A stretch of 64,000 bases of DNA, from the NCBI GenBank assembly GCA_964639505.1, contig CAZXDL010000002.1, positions 1 through 64,000 of the forward strand, given 5' to 3'. A program made the translations under genes and the position numbers. How positions within the stretch are numbered: the first letter of the stretch is position 1; every line of letters starts with the position of its first letter. The stretch comes from CAZXDL01 sp964639505. GTDB lineage: Bacteria; Patescibacteriota; Saccharimonadia; Saccharimonadales; UBA4665. The notes beneath the pieces are model-generated. The model saw nothing but the letters and a program-made list of their open reading frames with translations. It had not been told where the DNA came from and ran no database searches. This document shows, piece after piece, positions 22,672 through 30,104 of this stretch.

Positions 22672-25593
22672 ATGAAGTTTAAAAAGGGTGGTCGGCGTAA
22701 AGCGATCGAGTACGAAAAAGATCTTGTCGATTACTGGAAAGAAAACAAGACTTTTGAAAAATCAGTCGAGCAGAGACCGGCCGACAATGGCTATGTTTTT
22801 TATGACGGCCCGCCATTTATTACCGGTGTGCCGCACCACGGCACGCTTTTGAGCAGTATAGTTAAGGACGCCGTGCCGCGATATCAGACGATGAAGGGCA
22901 AACGGGTTGAGCGCCGCTGGGGTTGGGATTGCCATGGTCTCCCAGCAGAAGTTTTTACAGAGAAGAAATTGGGTATCAAAGATCGACGCGACATCGGTAC
23001 CAAGGTGAGTCTAGAGGAATATATCACAACTTGCCGAGCTAACATGATCGAGACTGGCGATCTCTGGGAATCTACGATTGATAGGATAGGGCGGTGGGTC
23101 GACTTCAAGGGCGCCTACCGGACCATGGACAAAGAGTATATGGAATCGATCTGGTGGGCTTTCCAGAAGCTCTATGAGGCCGGAAAGATCTATGAGGGCG
23201 AAAAGGTACTGCTTTATTGTACGCGCGATGCTACACCCATCAGCAAGGCCGAGGTGGCCATGGATAACTCGTACCAGGATGTCACCGACCCTTCCGTCTA
23301 CGTGAAGCTCAAGCTCAAGGACTCAGACGCTTATCTGTTAGCCTGGACGACAACTCCTTGGACATTGCCGGCCAACACCGCAGCCGCCGTCAACGAATCA
23401 GCCGAATACGCTGAAGTCGCGATCGGCGGTCAAAAGCTGATCTTGGCAAAAGAATTACTCGACAAAGTTTTAACAGATGAAAAACACCAAGTTTTGCCCT
23501 ATGAGCTGAAACGAACCTTTAATGGTAAGGAGCTGGTAGGTCAAGAATACGAGCCGCTTTTTAGTGATCGAGGCCCTAAAGCACACAAAATTTGGTCGGC
23601 CGATTACGTAACCCTTGATGAGGGTACCGGCATCGTGCATTTGGCGCCTGCCTACGGTGAAGAAGACTATGAGTTAGCCAAGCAAATGGATTTTCCGTTT
23701 GTTTCCGTAATAGATGATAACGGTTTTTACACCGAAGGCGAGTGGCAAGGGCAACAGGTTTGGGAAGCCAACAAACAGATTGCCAAAGATCTGCATCAGC
23801 AGGGCAAAGTCTGGAAAATTGACTACATTAGGCACTCGTATCCGCACTGCCATCGCTGCGGTACTAAATTAATGTACCGAGCGCATCCAAGTTGGTTCAT
23901 GGACATAGAAGGGCAGCGCGAGCAAATGCTGCAACAAAATAGTTCAATTAATTGGTTCCCCGAACATATTAAACAAGGCCGTTTTGCCAAAACTGTCGAG
24001 TCCGCGCCAGACTGGAATTTGAGCCGCGACCGCTTCTGGGCCACGGCCATGCCGGTCTGGAAAGGCGCCGATAAGAGTGGTAAAGAGCACATCAAAGTAG
24101 TTGGCAGCTACGCAGAGCTTAAGGAGTTATCTGGTGTTGAGCTTGAAGACTATCACCGACCCTGGGTTGACGATGTAACATTCACAATAGATGGAGTCGA
24201 GTACAAGCGCATCGATAAGGTCATGGATAGCTGGTTTGAAAGCGGCTCGATGCCGTTCGCTCAATTTCATTACCCATTTGAAAACGTCGAAAAGTTTGAG
24301 CAAAACTTCCCAGGTGATTTTATCGTCGAGTATATCGCGCAGGTTCGTGCCTGGTTTTATTACTTGCATACAATTTCGGTGGGGCTATTTGGCAAAAATT
24401 CCTTCGAAAATGTCGTAGTAACAGGCACGCTCGCAGGAAATGACGGCCGCAAAATGAGCAAAAGCCTTAATAACTTTACCGACCCCAACGAGCTGATCGA
24501 CAAATACAGTGCTGATGCGCTGCGTTTCCTGCTACTGAGCTCACCAGTGTTAAACGGCGAGGATTTTTCGCTACAAGACAAAGAAGTCGGTGATGTGTCG
24601 CGCAAATTAGCAATGGTTTGGAATATGTACGACTTTTTCACCTTGTATGCCGATGTCGATGGCTGGGAGTGGGACGGAAAGCTCGAAGATCCGACCCCCG
24701 ATCTGAGCAACCCGCTTGATCAGTGGATAGTCAGTCGAGTTCACCAGCTTACCAAAGATGTCGAGACCCACATGGACAGATACGATCTACCCAATGCGGT
24801 CAAGCCGATCCTGCCGTTTATTGACGATGCTAGTAATTGGTACGTTCGCCGCAGCCGCAAACGTTTTTGGAAGAGCGATAACGACGCAGACAAAGCCGAC
24901 GCTTACCGCACGCTGCACTACGTATTGACGCAGTTATCGATGGTAATGGCACCTTTCACGCCATTTTTGGCAGAAGAGCTCTACAGAAAGCTCACGGGAG
25001 GCGAATCGGTCCACCTTCTCGACTGGCCCGCCACCGGCCACATCAACGAAACAGAGCTGGCCAAAATGCATTTATTGCGTGCAGTTATAGCACAGCTATT
25101 GGCGGAGCGTGCAGAGGCAGGAATTAAAGTACGTCAACCGCTAGAAAAAATCGTTTTTGGTTCGCCACATCCTTTTGACGGAGAGTACATAATTATTTTG
25201 AAAGAGGAGCTAAATGTTAAGCAGATTATTTCAAAAATGCCAATCCAAGAACACATTAATCCACTTGGAAGTGGCTCTGCGTATCTTATGCCCTCAGTAG
25301 CAATTGATCTGGAAATACCGCCTCATCTGAAGAGAGAGGGCTTAATGAGAGAGATTATTAGACATGTCCAACAGGCTCGCAAGCAAGCTGGCCTAGAGGT
25401 TGACGACCGAATCAAGCTTAGTCTAATTAGTCATGATAAGGCCGTTTTAGAAGTGCTCTCAAACAGCGATCTTACAGAGATAATGAAGCACGAAACCTTA
25501 GCCAAGTCGCTTAATTCCGATCAGCTTGAAGGCTTTGAAACAACTGTTAAAGTAGGCGAGGGCGAGTTGAAAATCGCTCTGCACAAGCTATAA
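22672..25593 (+). CDS. ileS: Isoleucyl-tRNA synthetase (eukaryote-like type 2)
   Basis: Charges tRNA-Ile. The first signature reads GPPFITGVPHHGTLL: the HIGH box is H55-H-G-T58, with Thr for the usual last His. The second signature is GRKMSKSLNN. The segment HSYPHCHRCGTKLMYRAHPSWF and the PHHG context are those of IleRS type 2, the eukaryote/archaea-like form generally resistant to mupirocin. The editing domain sits between about residues 200 and 400, and the C-terminal anticodon region is present. The 973-residue start at 22672 follows AAGGAG (22662-22667); the frame also opens at 22612, but that lies in the T-box core. Controlled by the T-box upstream. Confidence 0.95.
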   Translation: MKFKKGGRRKAIEYEKDLVDYWKENKTFEKSVEQRPADNGYVFYDGPPFITGVPHHGTLLSSIVKDAVPRYQTMKGKRVERRWGWDCHGLPAEVFTEKKLGIKDRRDIGTKVSLEEYITTCRANMIETGDLWESTIDRIGRWVDFKGAYRTMDKEYMESIWWAFQKLYEAGKIYEGEKVLLYCTRDATPISKAEVAMDNSYQDVTDPSVYVKLKLKDSDAYLLAWTTTPWTLPANTAAAVNESAEYAEVAIGGQKLILAKELLDKVLTDEKHQVLPYELKRTFNGKELVGQEYEPLFSDRGPKAHKIWSADYVTLDEGTGIVHLAPAYGEEDYELAKQMDFPFVSVIDDNGFYTEGEWQGQQVWEANKQIAKDLHQQGKVWKIDYIRHSYPHCHRCGTKLMYRAHPSWFMDIEGQREQMLQQNSSINWFPEHIKQGRFAKTVESAPDWNLSRDRFWATAMPVWKGADKSGKEHIKVVGSYAELKELSGVELEDYHRPWVDDVTFTIDGVEYKRIDKVMDSWFESGSMPFAQFHYPFENVEKFEQNFPGDFIVEYIAQVRAWFYYLHTISVGLFGKNSFENVVVTGTLAGNDGRKMSKSLNNFTDPNELIDKYSADALRFLLLSSPVLNGEDFSLQDKEVGDVSRKLAMVWNMYDFFTLYADVDGWEWDGKLEDPTPDLSNPLDQWIVSRVHQLTKDVETHMDRYDLPNAVKPILPFIDDASNWYVRRSRKRFWKSDNDADKADAYRTLHYVLTQLSMVMAPFTPFLAEELYRKLTGGESVHLLDWPATGHINETELAKMHLLRAVIAQLLAERAEAGIKVRQPLEKIVFGSPHPFDGEYIIILKEELNVKQIISKMPIQEHINPLGSGSAYLMPSVAIDLEIPPHLKREGLMREIIRHVQQARKQAGLEVDDRIKLSLISHDKAVLEVLSNSDLTEIMKHETLAKSLNSDQLEGFETTVKVGEGELKIALHKL

Positions 25594-25649
25594 GAATTCA
25601 CTATTGCAAGCGAGCCAGACAACTATATTTTGTTATTAAGGTTCACAGG

Positions 25650-25681
25650 GATGGCCACTGAATGGCCACCCAGTGGCCATC
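25650..25681. repeat. TGGCCA inverted repeat, second copy
   Basis: GATGGCCACTG (25650-25660) and CAGTGGCCATC (25671-25681) form a perfect 11-pair stem. The 10-base loop carries another TGGCCA. It is related to the hairpin at 3633-3655. Both lie in the intergenic space before a ribosomal protein gene. Confidence 0.75.
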
Positions 25682-25749
25682 TGCAATAACATAAATAGTT
25701 GCCGGCGAGCTTGATAAAACACATACGAAACCAAAGTCGGCAGACTCGC

Positions 25750-25778
25750 TTTACAGGGGCGGGGATATTTGTTAAGAT
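25750..25778 (+). promoter_or_regulatory. Promoter of rplU, leaderless type
   Basis: TTTACA (25750-25755), 17-nt spacer, TAAGAT (25773-25778), 8 nt before the rplU ATG. Confidence 0.75.
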
Positions 25779-25786
25779 AGACGGAT

Positions 25787-26098
25787 ATGAAAAAAGCAGT
25801 AATCGCCACAGGCGGCAAGCAATACGTCGTCGCTGTCGGCGACACAATTAAAGTCGAGCTGCTTAAGCCGACCGGCAAAACAGTCGATTTTGACGCGCTC
25901 TTGGTTGTCGATGGCGATAAGGTACATGTCGGCACTCCGCTGGTTGAAAAAGCTAAGGTCACAGCCGATATTATCGAAGCTGATGTACAGGCAGACAAGG
26001 TAACCTCAATCCGTTACAAAGCCAAAAAGAGAGTCCGCAAAGTACGTGGCCACCGCCAGCACCAAAGCGTTATAAAGATCGCTAAAATCACTCCTTAA
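25787..26098 (+). CDS. rplU: 50S ribosomal protein L21
   Basis: A 103-residue protein with the L21 pattern: AVIATGGKQYVVAVGDTIKVELL at the N-terminus and the basic C-terminal KKRVRKVRGHRQHQSVIKI. The usual partner rpmA (L27) is not next to it; a divergent rpmA is at the far end of the window on the other strand. The promoter implies a leaderless mRNA. Confidence 0.95.
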   Translation: MKKAVIATGGKQYVVAVGDTIKVELLKPTGKTVDFDALLVVDGDKVHVGTPLVEKAKVTADIIEADVQADKVTSIRYKAKKRVRKVRGHRQHQSVIKIAKITP

Positions 26099-26141
26099 CA
26101 GGGGTAATCTGAATTATTGAGCACAAAAATATCCATGTCGC

Positions 26142-26150
26142 TGTGGATAA
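26142..26150 (-). other. Single DnaA-box match
   Basis: TGTGGATAA, the complement of the consensus TTATCCACA, in the 540-nt gene-poor stretch before parA. One more perfect match lies at 21431-21439. Without a cluster, an AT-rich unwinding region and dnaA, this does not make an origin. Confidence 0.3.
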
Positions 26151-26301
26151 CTTTTTAGGCATTTTCGTACTGTTATATTTGCCACAACGACTGTATATTC
26201 TAAGTACAAGAAGTACGTCACAACTTTAAAGGGCTTCTTATGCTTATAATGATGTAATTGCAGAGATTCCTACAACGAAATTTATCAAAAAAGTAAAAAA
26301 A

Positions 26302-26313
26302 TTTGACGTCAAA
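26302..26313. repeat. Perfect palindrome TTTGACGTCAAA
   Basis: A 12-bp palindrome in the gene-poor stretch 26099-26640, about 30 nt before the promoter of the structured transcript. It could be an operator. Confidence 0.35.
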
Positions 26314-26342
26314 CATGCACAGATTATTTATTCAAAAAGTAC

Positions 26343-26371
26343 TTGCATACCCCTGTAAGCAGTAGCATACT
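26343..26371 (+). promoter_or_regulatory. Promoter of a probable noncoding RNA
   Basis: TTGCAT (26343-26348), 17-nt spacer, CATACT (26366-26371). Start predicted near 26378. Confidence 0.6.
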
Positions 26372-26377
26372 GGATCT

Positions 26378-26602
26378 ATAGGATTAGCACCGGTCAGCGG
26401 CGCGGTCCTAACCAACAAACATTGGTTAAAACCAAACAAAAAGCCAAACTGGCCTCCTTGGTCAGCAATGATCGGGGAGGCTACTAAGACTAAATCGTTT
26501 GGATAACCAACACAAAAACAACAAAAACAAATGTCTTATCAAAATCGCACTAAGCGACCACAAAATACATGCCCGCTAACCCAAAGTTAGTCGGGTGTTT
26601 TT
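26378..26602 (+). ncRNA. Candidate structured RNA of unknown family (about 225 nt)
   Basis: Between its promoter and a terminator there is no gene of ordinary size, but several helices. An irregular stem joins GGATTAGCACCG to CGGTCCTAACC. AACCAA pairs with TTGGTT across six bases. A continuous 12-pair helix runs 26452-26463 (GCCTCCTTGGTC) with 26470-26481 (GATCGGGGAGGC) around the loop AGCAAT. Then comes an A-rich unpaired tract and a 19-codon frame (26531-26590, MSYQNRTKRPQNTCPLTQS) whose stop lies in the terminator hairpin. It does not show the signatures of tmRNA, SRP RNA, RNase P or a riboswitch I know. Possible: a regulatory RNA or a small dual-function mRNA. Confidence 0.55.
26572..26602 (+). 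terminator. Intrinsic terminator
   Basis: CCCGcTAAC (26572-26580) pairs with GTTAgtCGGG (26586-26595), then GTTTTTATTTT. It ends the structured transcript and precedes the 43-residue ORF. Confidence 0.75.
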
Positions 26603-26640
26603 ATTTTGTGAATACGGCAGATTGTTTTTAAGGAACCAGT

Positions 26641-26772
26641 ATGCAAACCAACACAAAAAACCGCAAACAGCAGGACGATCGTTTATTGAAACGACTTTCC
26701 ATGAAAGAGCGACGGCAGCAGGAAGAGCTGCGTCGACTTATAAAAGGCGATCCAATCTTCAAAACCGTCTAA
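26641..26772 (+). CDS. Very small basic protein (43 aa)
   Basis: ATG at 26641 with AAGGA 7 nt upstream opens a 43-codon frame ending TAA at 26772. The product begins MQTNTKNRKQQDDRLLKRL and ends IKGDPIFKTV, a highly charged helix typical of small ribosome- or nucleic-acid-associated proteins. No family recognised. It lies between a terminator and parA. The competing 76-codon frame over the same stretch has no RBS and unlikely composition. Confidence 0.5.
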   Translation: MQTNTKNRKQQDDRLLKRLSMKERRQQEELRRLIKGDPIFKTV

Positions 26773-26952
26773 TTGTACGACATACGTATTATTGTATTGA
26801 TCGAGCTGTGAGGTCTGGAGTATGAAAAGGTATTTTCGCAGAAAAAGCGAGGTTAGATAAAGGCAATAGACATATAGTACTAAATGGCTAGTATTGTAAG
26901 GCTATACTGTAACTACAGGTAGGATGCTATACTTAGGTCGAAAGAATTGCTT

Positions 26953-27714
26953 ATGACACAAACAGTTATCGCAGTGGTTAATCAGAAAGGTGGGGTCGGT
27001 AAAACGACTACTTCTATTAATTTGGCGGCCGAACTAGCTCGCGACAAAAAGTCAGTCCTACTAGTTGATCTCGATCCGCAAGGCAACGCAACGAGCGGGC
27101 TCGGTTTGGCGAAACAAAATGCCGCGCAAACCACCTATGATATTTTGCTTAATTCAGCCAAACTATCAAACGTAGTGCAGGGGACGCATGTCGCACAATT
27201 GTCAGTTGTGCCTGCAAATGCCAATCTGGCCGGAGCGGAAGTTGAGTTGGTTGGTCGCGAATCTAGGGAATTTGCCCTTAAGCAGGCTTTAACAGGCGCC
27301 AGCTATGACTATATTATTATTGATTGTCCGCCGTCGCTTGGGCTGCTGACAATTAATGGACTAACGGCCGCCAACACCGTATTAATACCGGTTCAGGCAG
27401 AATATTATGCACTTGAAGGGTTAAGCCAGCTGCTTGATACGATTCAGGCAGTCCGTGGTAGCACTAACCCGAATCTAGAGCTGCTGGGAATCGCGCTGAC
27501 AATGTATGACAAGCGAAATTCTTTGAGCGAACAAGTACAGGCCGAGGTCTCAAAATACTTCGGTGACAAACTGTTTACTACCGTAATCCCACGCAACGTT
27601 CGTCTGGCTGAAGCACCGAGCTACGGGCGCACAATTTACGAACACGACCGCTGGAGCAAAGGTTCGAGGGCTTACAAATCACTAACTAAAGAGGTCAAAC
27701 AGCGGATCGGCTAA
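26953..27714 (+). CDS. parA: Chromosome partitioning ATPase ParA/Soj
   Basis: ParA moves ParB-parS complexes by ATP-driven binding to DNA. Deviant Walker A KGGVGKTTT (residues 12-20 region), Walker A' LLVDLDPQGNATSGLG, and Walker B YDYIIIDCPPSLG are clear. At 254 residues with no N-terminal HTH it is a chromosomal-type Soj. The ATG at 26953 is chosen over the TTG at 26947. A TATACT lies about 18 nt upstream and a second one 26 nt before that. Unusually, parB is not downstream on the same strand but convergent, with stop codons touching. Confidence 0.95.
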   Translation: MTQTVIAVVNQKGGVGKTTTSINLAAELARDKKSVLLVDLDPQGNATSGLGLAKQNAAQTTYDILLNSAKLSNVVQGTHVAQLSVVPANANLAGAEVELVGRESREFALKQALTGASYDYIIIDCPPSLGLLTINGLTAANTVLIPVQAEYYALEGLSQLLDTIQAVRGSTNPNLELLGIALTMYDKRNSLSEQVQAEVSKYFGDKLFTTVIPRNVRLAEAPSYGRTIYEHDRWSKGSRAYKSLTKEVKQRIG

Positions 27715-28581
27715 CTACTCAAACAGTTTTATGATGCGCTCGAGCTCGGTGTCGGACTTGAAGCTGATCTCGAGCTTGCCGCCGCGAGCCGTGCGACGAA
27801 TATTAACTGTGGTGCCGAGTTTTTTGCTTAGCTTTTTGGTGGCCGGAGTCTCAGTACCAACGTGTTCGTGGGTTTTGCGTACATCTTTTGTACCGGCTTT
27901 GACGCTGGTAACGAAGCGTTCGGCCTGCCGGACACTCCAGCCTTGCGCAATAATTGTTTTTAACAGATATGCCTGACGCTCATCATCGCCTTTAAGTGCC
28001 AAGATCGCGCGGGCGTGACCCTCGCTGATGCGACCGGCGGCCAGCGCGTCGCGAGCTGCTTCCGGCAGGCCGAGCAATCGCACGGTGTTGTTAACAGTTG
28101 AAGTCGCTTTGCCGAGGCGCTTGGCGATAACATCATATGATAAATTAAACTGTTGGTGGAGGCGTTCGATACTAACGGCGGTTTCAAGCGGGCTTAAGTC
28201 GACTCGCTGTACATTCTCGATCAAAGCGACTTCAAGCTGCTCTAATTCCTCGGTGCTACGGATAATCGCTGGCACGTTTTGCAGCCCCGCAAGCTTTGAT
28301 GCTCGCCAGCGCCTTTCACCGGCAATCAAGGTATATTTACCATCTTTAACAGGGGTAACCACCAATGGCTGGACGACACCGTGGCGTTTAATTGAGTCTG
28401 ATAATTCAGCCAATGCTGCGGCATCAAAATGACTGCGGGGCTGCTGCGGATTTGGCTGCAGTTGGTCGACGGGTATTTTTTCAATCCGGTCGTCTGATGT
28501 TAGTAAGATACTCTTATCGAAATCACTCGAAATAAGTGCGTCGAAACCACGACCCAACCCTCGTTTAGGTGCCATACTCAT
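27715..28581 (-). CDS. parB: Chromosome partitioning protein ParB
   Basis: ParB binds parS and spreads as a CTP-dependent clamp. Seen: N-terminal ParA-interacting segment KRGLGRGFDALIS, the ParB/Srx domain with LQPNPQQPRSHFD and AGERRWRAS (C motif), LIENVQRVDLSPLETA, a helix-turn-helix at about residues 140-165 (IAKRLGKATSTVNNTVRLL), and a C-terminal dimerisation domain. At 288 residues it is normal. A TATATT box ends 6 nt before the ATG, so it is likely leaderless. It ends at the base directly after the parA stop on the other strand. No parS palindrome was found by eye. Confidence 0.95.
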   Translation of the reverse strand: MSMAPKRGLGRGFDALISSDFDKSILLTSDDRIEKIPVDQLQPNPQQPRSHFDAAALAELSDSIKRHGVVQPLVVTPVKDGKYTLIAGERRWRASKLAGLQNVPAIIRSTEELEQLEVALIENVQRVDLSPLETAVSIERLHQQFNLSYDVIAKRLGKATSTVNNTVRLLGLPEAARDALAAGRISEGHARAILALKGDDERQAYLLKTIIAQGWSVRQAERFVTSVKAGTKDVRKTHEHVGTETPATKKLSKKLGTTVNIRRTARGGKLEISFKSDTELERIIKLFE

Positions 28582-28605
28582 ACCTAAAATATACCACGTC
28601 TAGCG

Positions 28606-29259
28606 CTAGAACGCCTTGGCTTCGCCGACGGGGAAGACACGAATAATCAGTTTACCGATAATTTGGTCAGCATCAATCGGTCCAAAAGCGCGTGAATCCA
28701 GCGAATCTGGGCGATTATCGCCCGAGACAAACACCTGATGTGGCCCAAGCTTGTAATCGACATTACCGGAAGTTATCGGGATATTTTTACCGTATGGCAG
28801 GGCTTTATCAGGTTGAAAGCCCTTTGGATACTGATCATTATAAACAATTATCGTTCCATCTTTGACGACCACACGTTCACCGGGCAGGCCAATTACACGT
28901 TTTATGAGCTGTTTGCTGTCTTGTTGGCCAAATTCACCCAGTCCGCTCTCTGTAAATACTACGATATCGCCGCGATTGGGTATGTAATCGTGGTGGGTGA
29001 TTTTAGCCCATGAGCGAGGTACTTTCCAGATGATTAGCTTGTCGCCGTTTTGAAGGGTGTTTTCCATACTTGGGCCATCTACCTGATAAGAACGAAACAC
29101 AAAAGCGATTATAAATAGGGCTGTTAAAAGTGCCGCGCCGAGAATAGCAATCGTCGTAAATAGCTCGTGCCAGCCAGAACCGCCGGGTTTATCAGATACA
29201 AAAGGCTCGGGTGGCTTTGGTGGAGGCAAGGGTGCGGGCTTGGTTGGTTGGGTGTCCAT
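28606..29259 (-). CDS. lepB: Signal peptidase I
   Basis: Cleaves signal peptides of exported proteins. A cytoplasmic Pro-rich N-terminus (PTKPAPLPPPKPPEPF) precedes one membrane segment (about residues 33-53), then the catalytic Ser in VDGPSMENTL, the catalytic Lys in KQLIKRVIGLPGERV and the box GDNRPDSLDSRAFG. At 217 residues it is full length. TATAGT lies 10 nt before the ATG. It lies next to parB on the same strand, 24 nt away. Confidence 0.94.
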   Translation of the reverse strand: MDTQPTKPAPLPPPKPPEPFVSDKPGGSGWHELFTTIAILGAALLTALFIIAFVFRSYQVDGPSMENTLQNGDKLIIWKVPRSWAKITHHDYIPNRGDIVVFTESGLGEFGQQDSKQLIKRVIGLPGERVVVKDGTIIVYNDQYPKGFQPDKALPYGKNIPITSGNVDYKLGPHQVFVSGDNRPDSLDSRAFGPIDADQIIGKLIIRVFPVGEAKAF

Positions 29260-29357
29260 ACAGAGTTTTACTATAGCATAGCTAAGGTGTTAATCATAAG
29301 GGGTTTGGTGTTTTTGAACGGCATAGAGAAGCAGAATTTGTTATTATATAGACAGTA

Positions 29358-30104
29358 ATGAGGGAAGCAATACAGAAAATCAAGCCGGCTAACGGCACAT
29401 CGCATCTTTTGCACCTTGGATTAGTGCTAATATTGCCAATCGGCGTGTTTATTTTGGTCAGATTGCACTTCGATTCGTTGGCATTTGCTCTCGTTATCCT
29501 AAGTAAATGGCGGATGTTCGCAGTACGTCCTCGTTTTTGGCCGGCAAATATCCGCGCCAACTCGATTGATCTGATGGTAGGCTTATCCATCGTGGTATTT
29601 ATGACCCAAACAGATAGCTTGATCAGCCAGTTTGCTTGGGTTATCACCTATGCGATCTGGCTTCTAGCGATAAAGCCGGGCAAAAGTATCCCAATGGTGA
29701 CAATACAGGCGTTTTTAGGTCAATTAGCGTCGCTAAGCGCGCTTTACCTCTGGTCGGATGGGCCAGCCTGGATACTGACATTTCTAACGGGTCTGTTTTG
29801 TTTCTTAGCAGCACGGCATTTCCTCGATACGTTCGATGAGCCATACGCCAGAATGCTGGCCTATATCTGGGGATATTTTGGCGCCGCGCTGGCATGGCTA
29901 CTGACCCACTGGCTACTCTATTATCAAGGTGTTGCTCAAATAACCTTACTACTTAGTACGCTGGGCTATGGCACAGCTGTCATATATTACCTAGACCACA
30001 ATGATCGCTTGAGCAAAGGGCTTAGACGTCAGTTTATCTTTATTATGCTGGCGATCGTGGTCGTAGTATTAGCATTTTCGGATTGGGGGGATAAAGTTGT
30101 CTAG
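29358..30104 (+). CDS. Polytopic membrane protein of unknown function
   Basis: A 248-residue protein with about seven hydrophobic helices (for example LVLILPIGVFILVRL, LMVGLSIVVFM, FIMLAIVVVVLAF). The loop KWRMFAVRPRFWPANIRAN is strongly basic and likely cytoplasmic. No catalytic motif recognised. A TATATA/TATTAT box ends 7 nt before the ATG. Its end overlaps the TTG start of the HtrA gene by 8 nt, so the two are translationally coupled and probably work in one place in the envelope. Confidence 0.75.
   Translation: MREAIQKIKPANGTSHLLHLGLVLILPIGVFILVRLHFDSLAFALVILSKWRMFAVRPRFWPANIRANSIDLMVGLSIVVFMTQTDSLISQFAWVITYAIWLLAIKPGKSIPMVTIQAFLGQLASLSALYLWSDGPAWILTFLTGLFCFLAARHFLDTFDEPYARMLAYIWGYFGAALAWLLTHWLLYYQGVAQITLLLSTLGYGTAVIYYLDHNDRLSKGLRRQFIFIMLAIVVVVLAFSDWGDKVV

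Noticed and set aside
21431..26150. Possible replication origin from DnaA-box matches at 21431 and 26142 near parA
   Set aside because: Only two isolated boxes 4.7 kb apart, no AT-rich repeat region between them and no dnaA, dnaN or gyr genes nearby.
26378..26602. Identification of the structured transcript as tmRNA or SRP RNA
   Set aside because: There is no tRNA-like 3' end with CCA or ALAA-type tag frame, and no GGAAGNA tetraloop/AGCA signature of SRP RNA.
26595..26825. 76-codon plus-strand frame over the small basic ORF
   Set aside because: No RBS, starts inside the terminator T-run, and the alternative 43-codon frame has an SD and coherent composition.
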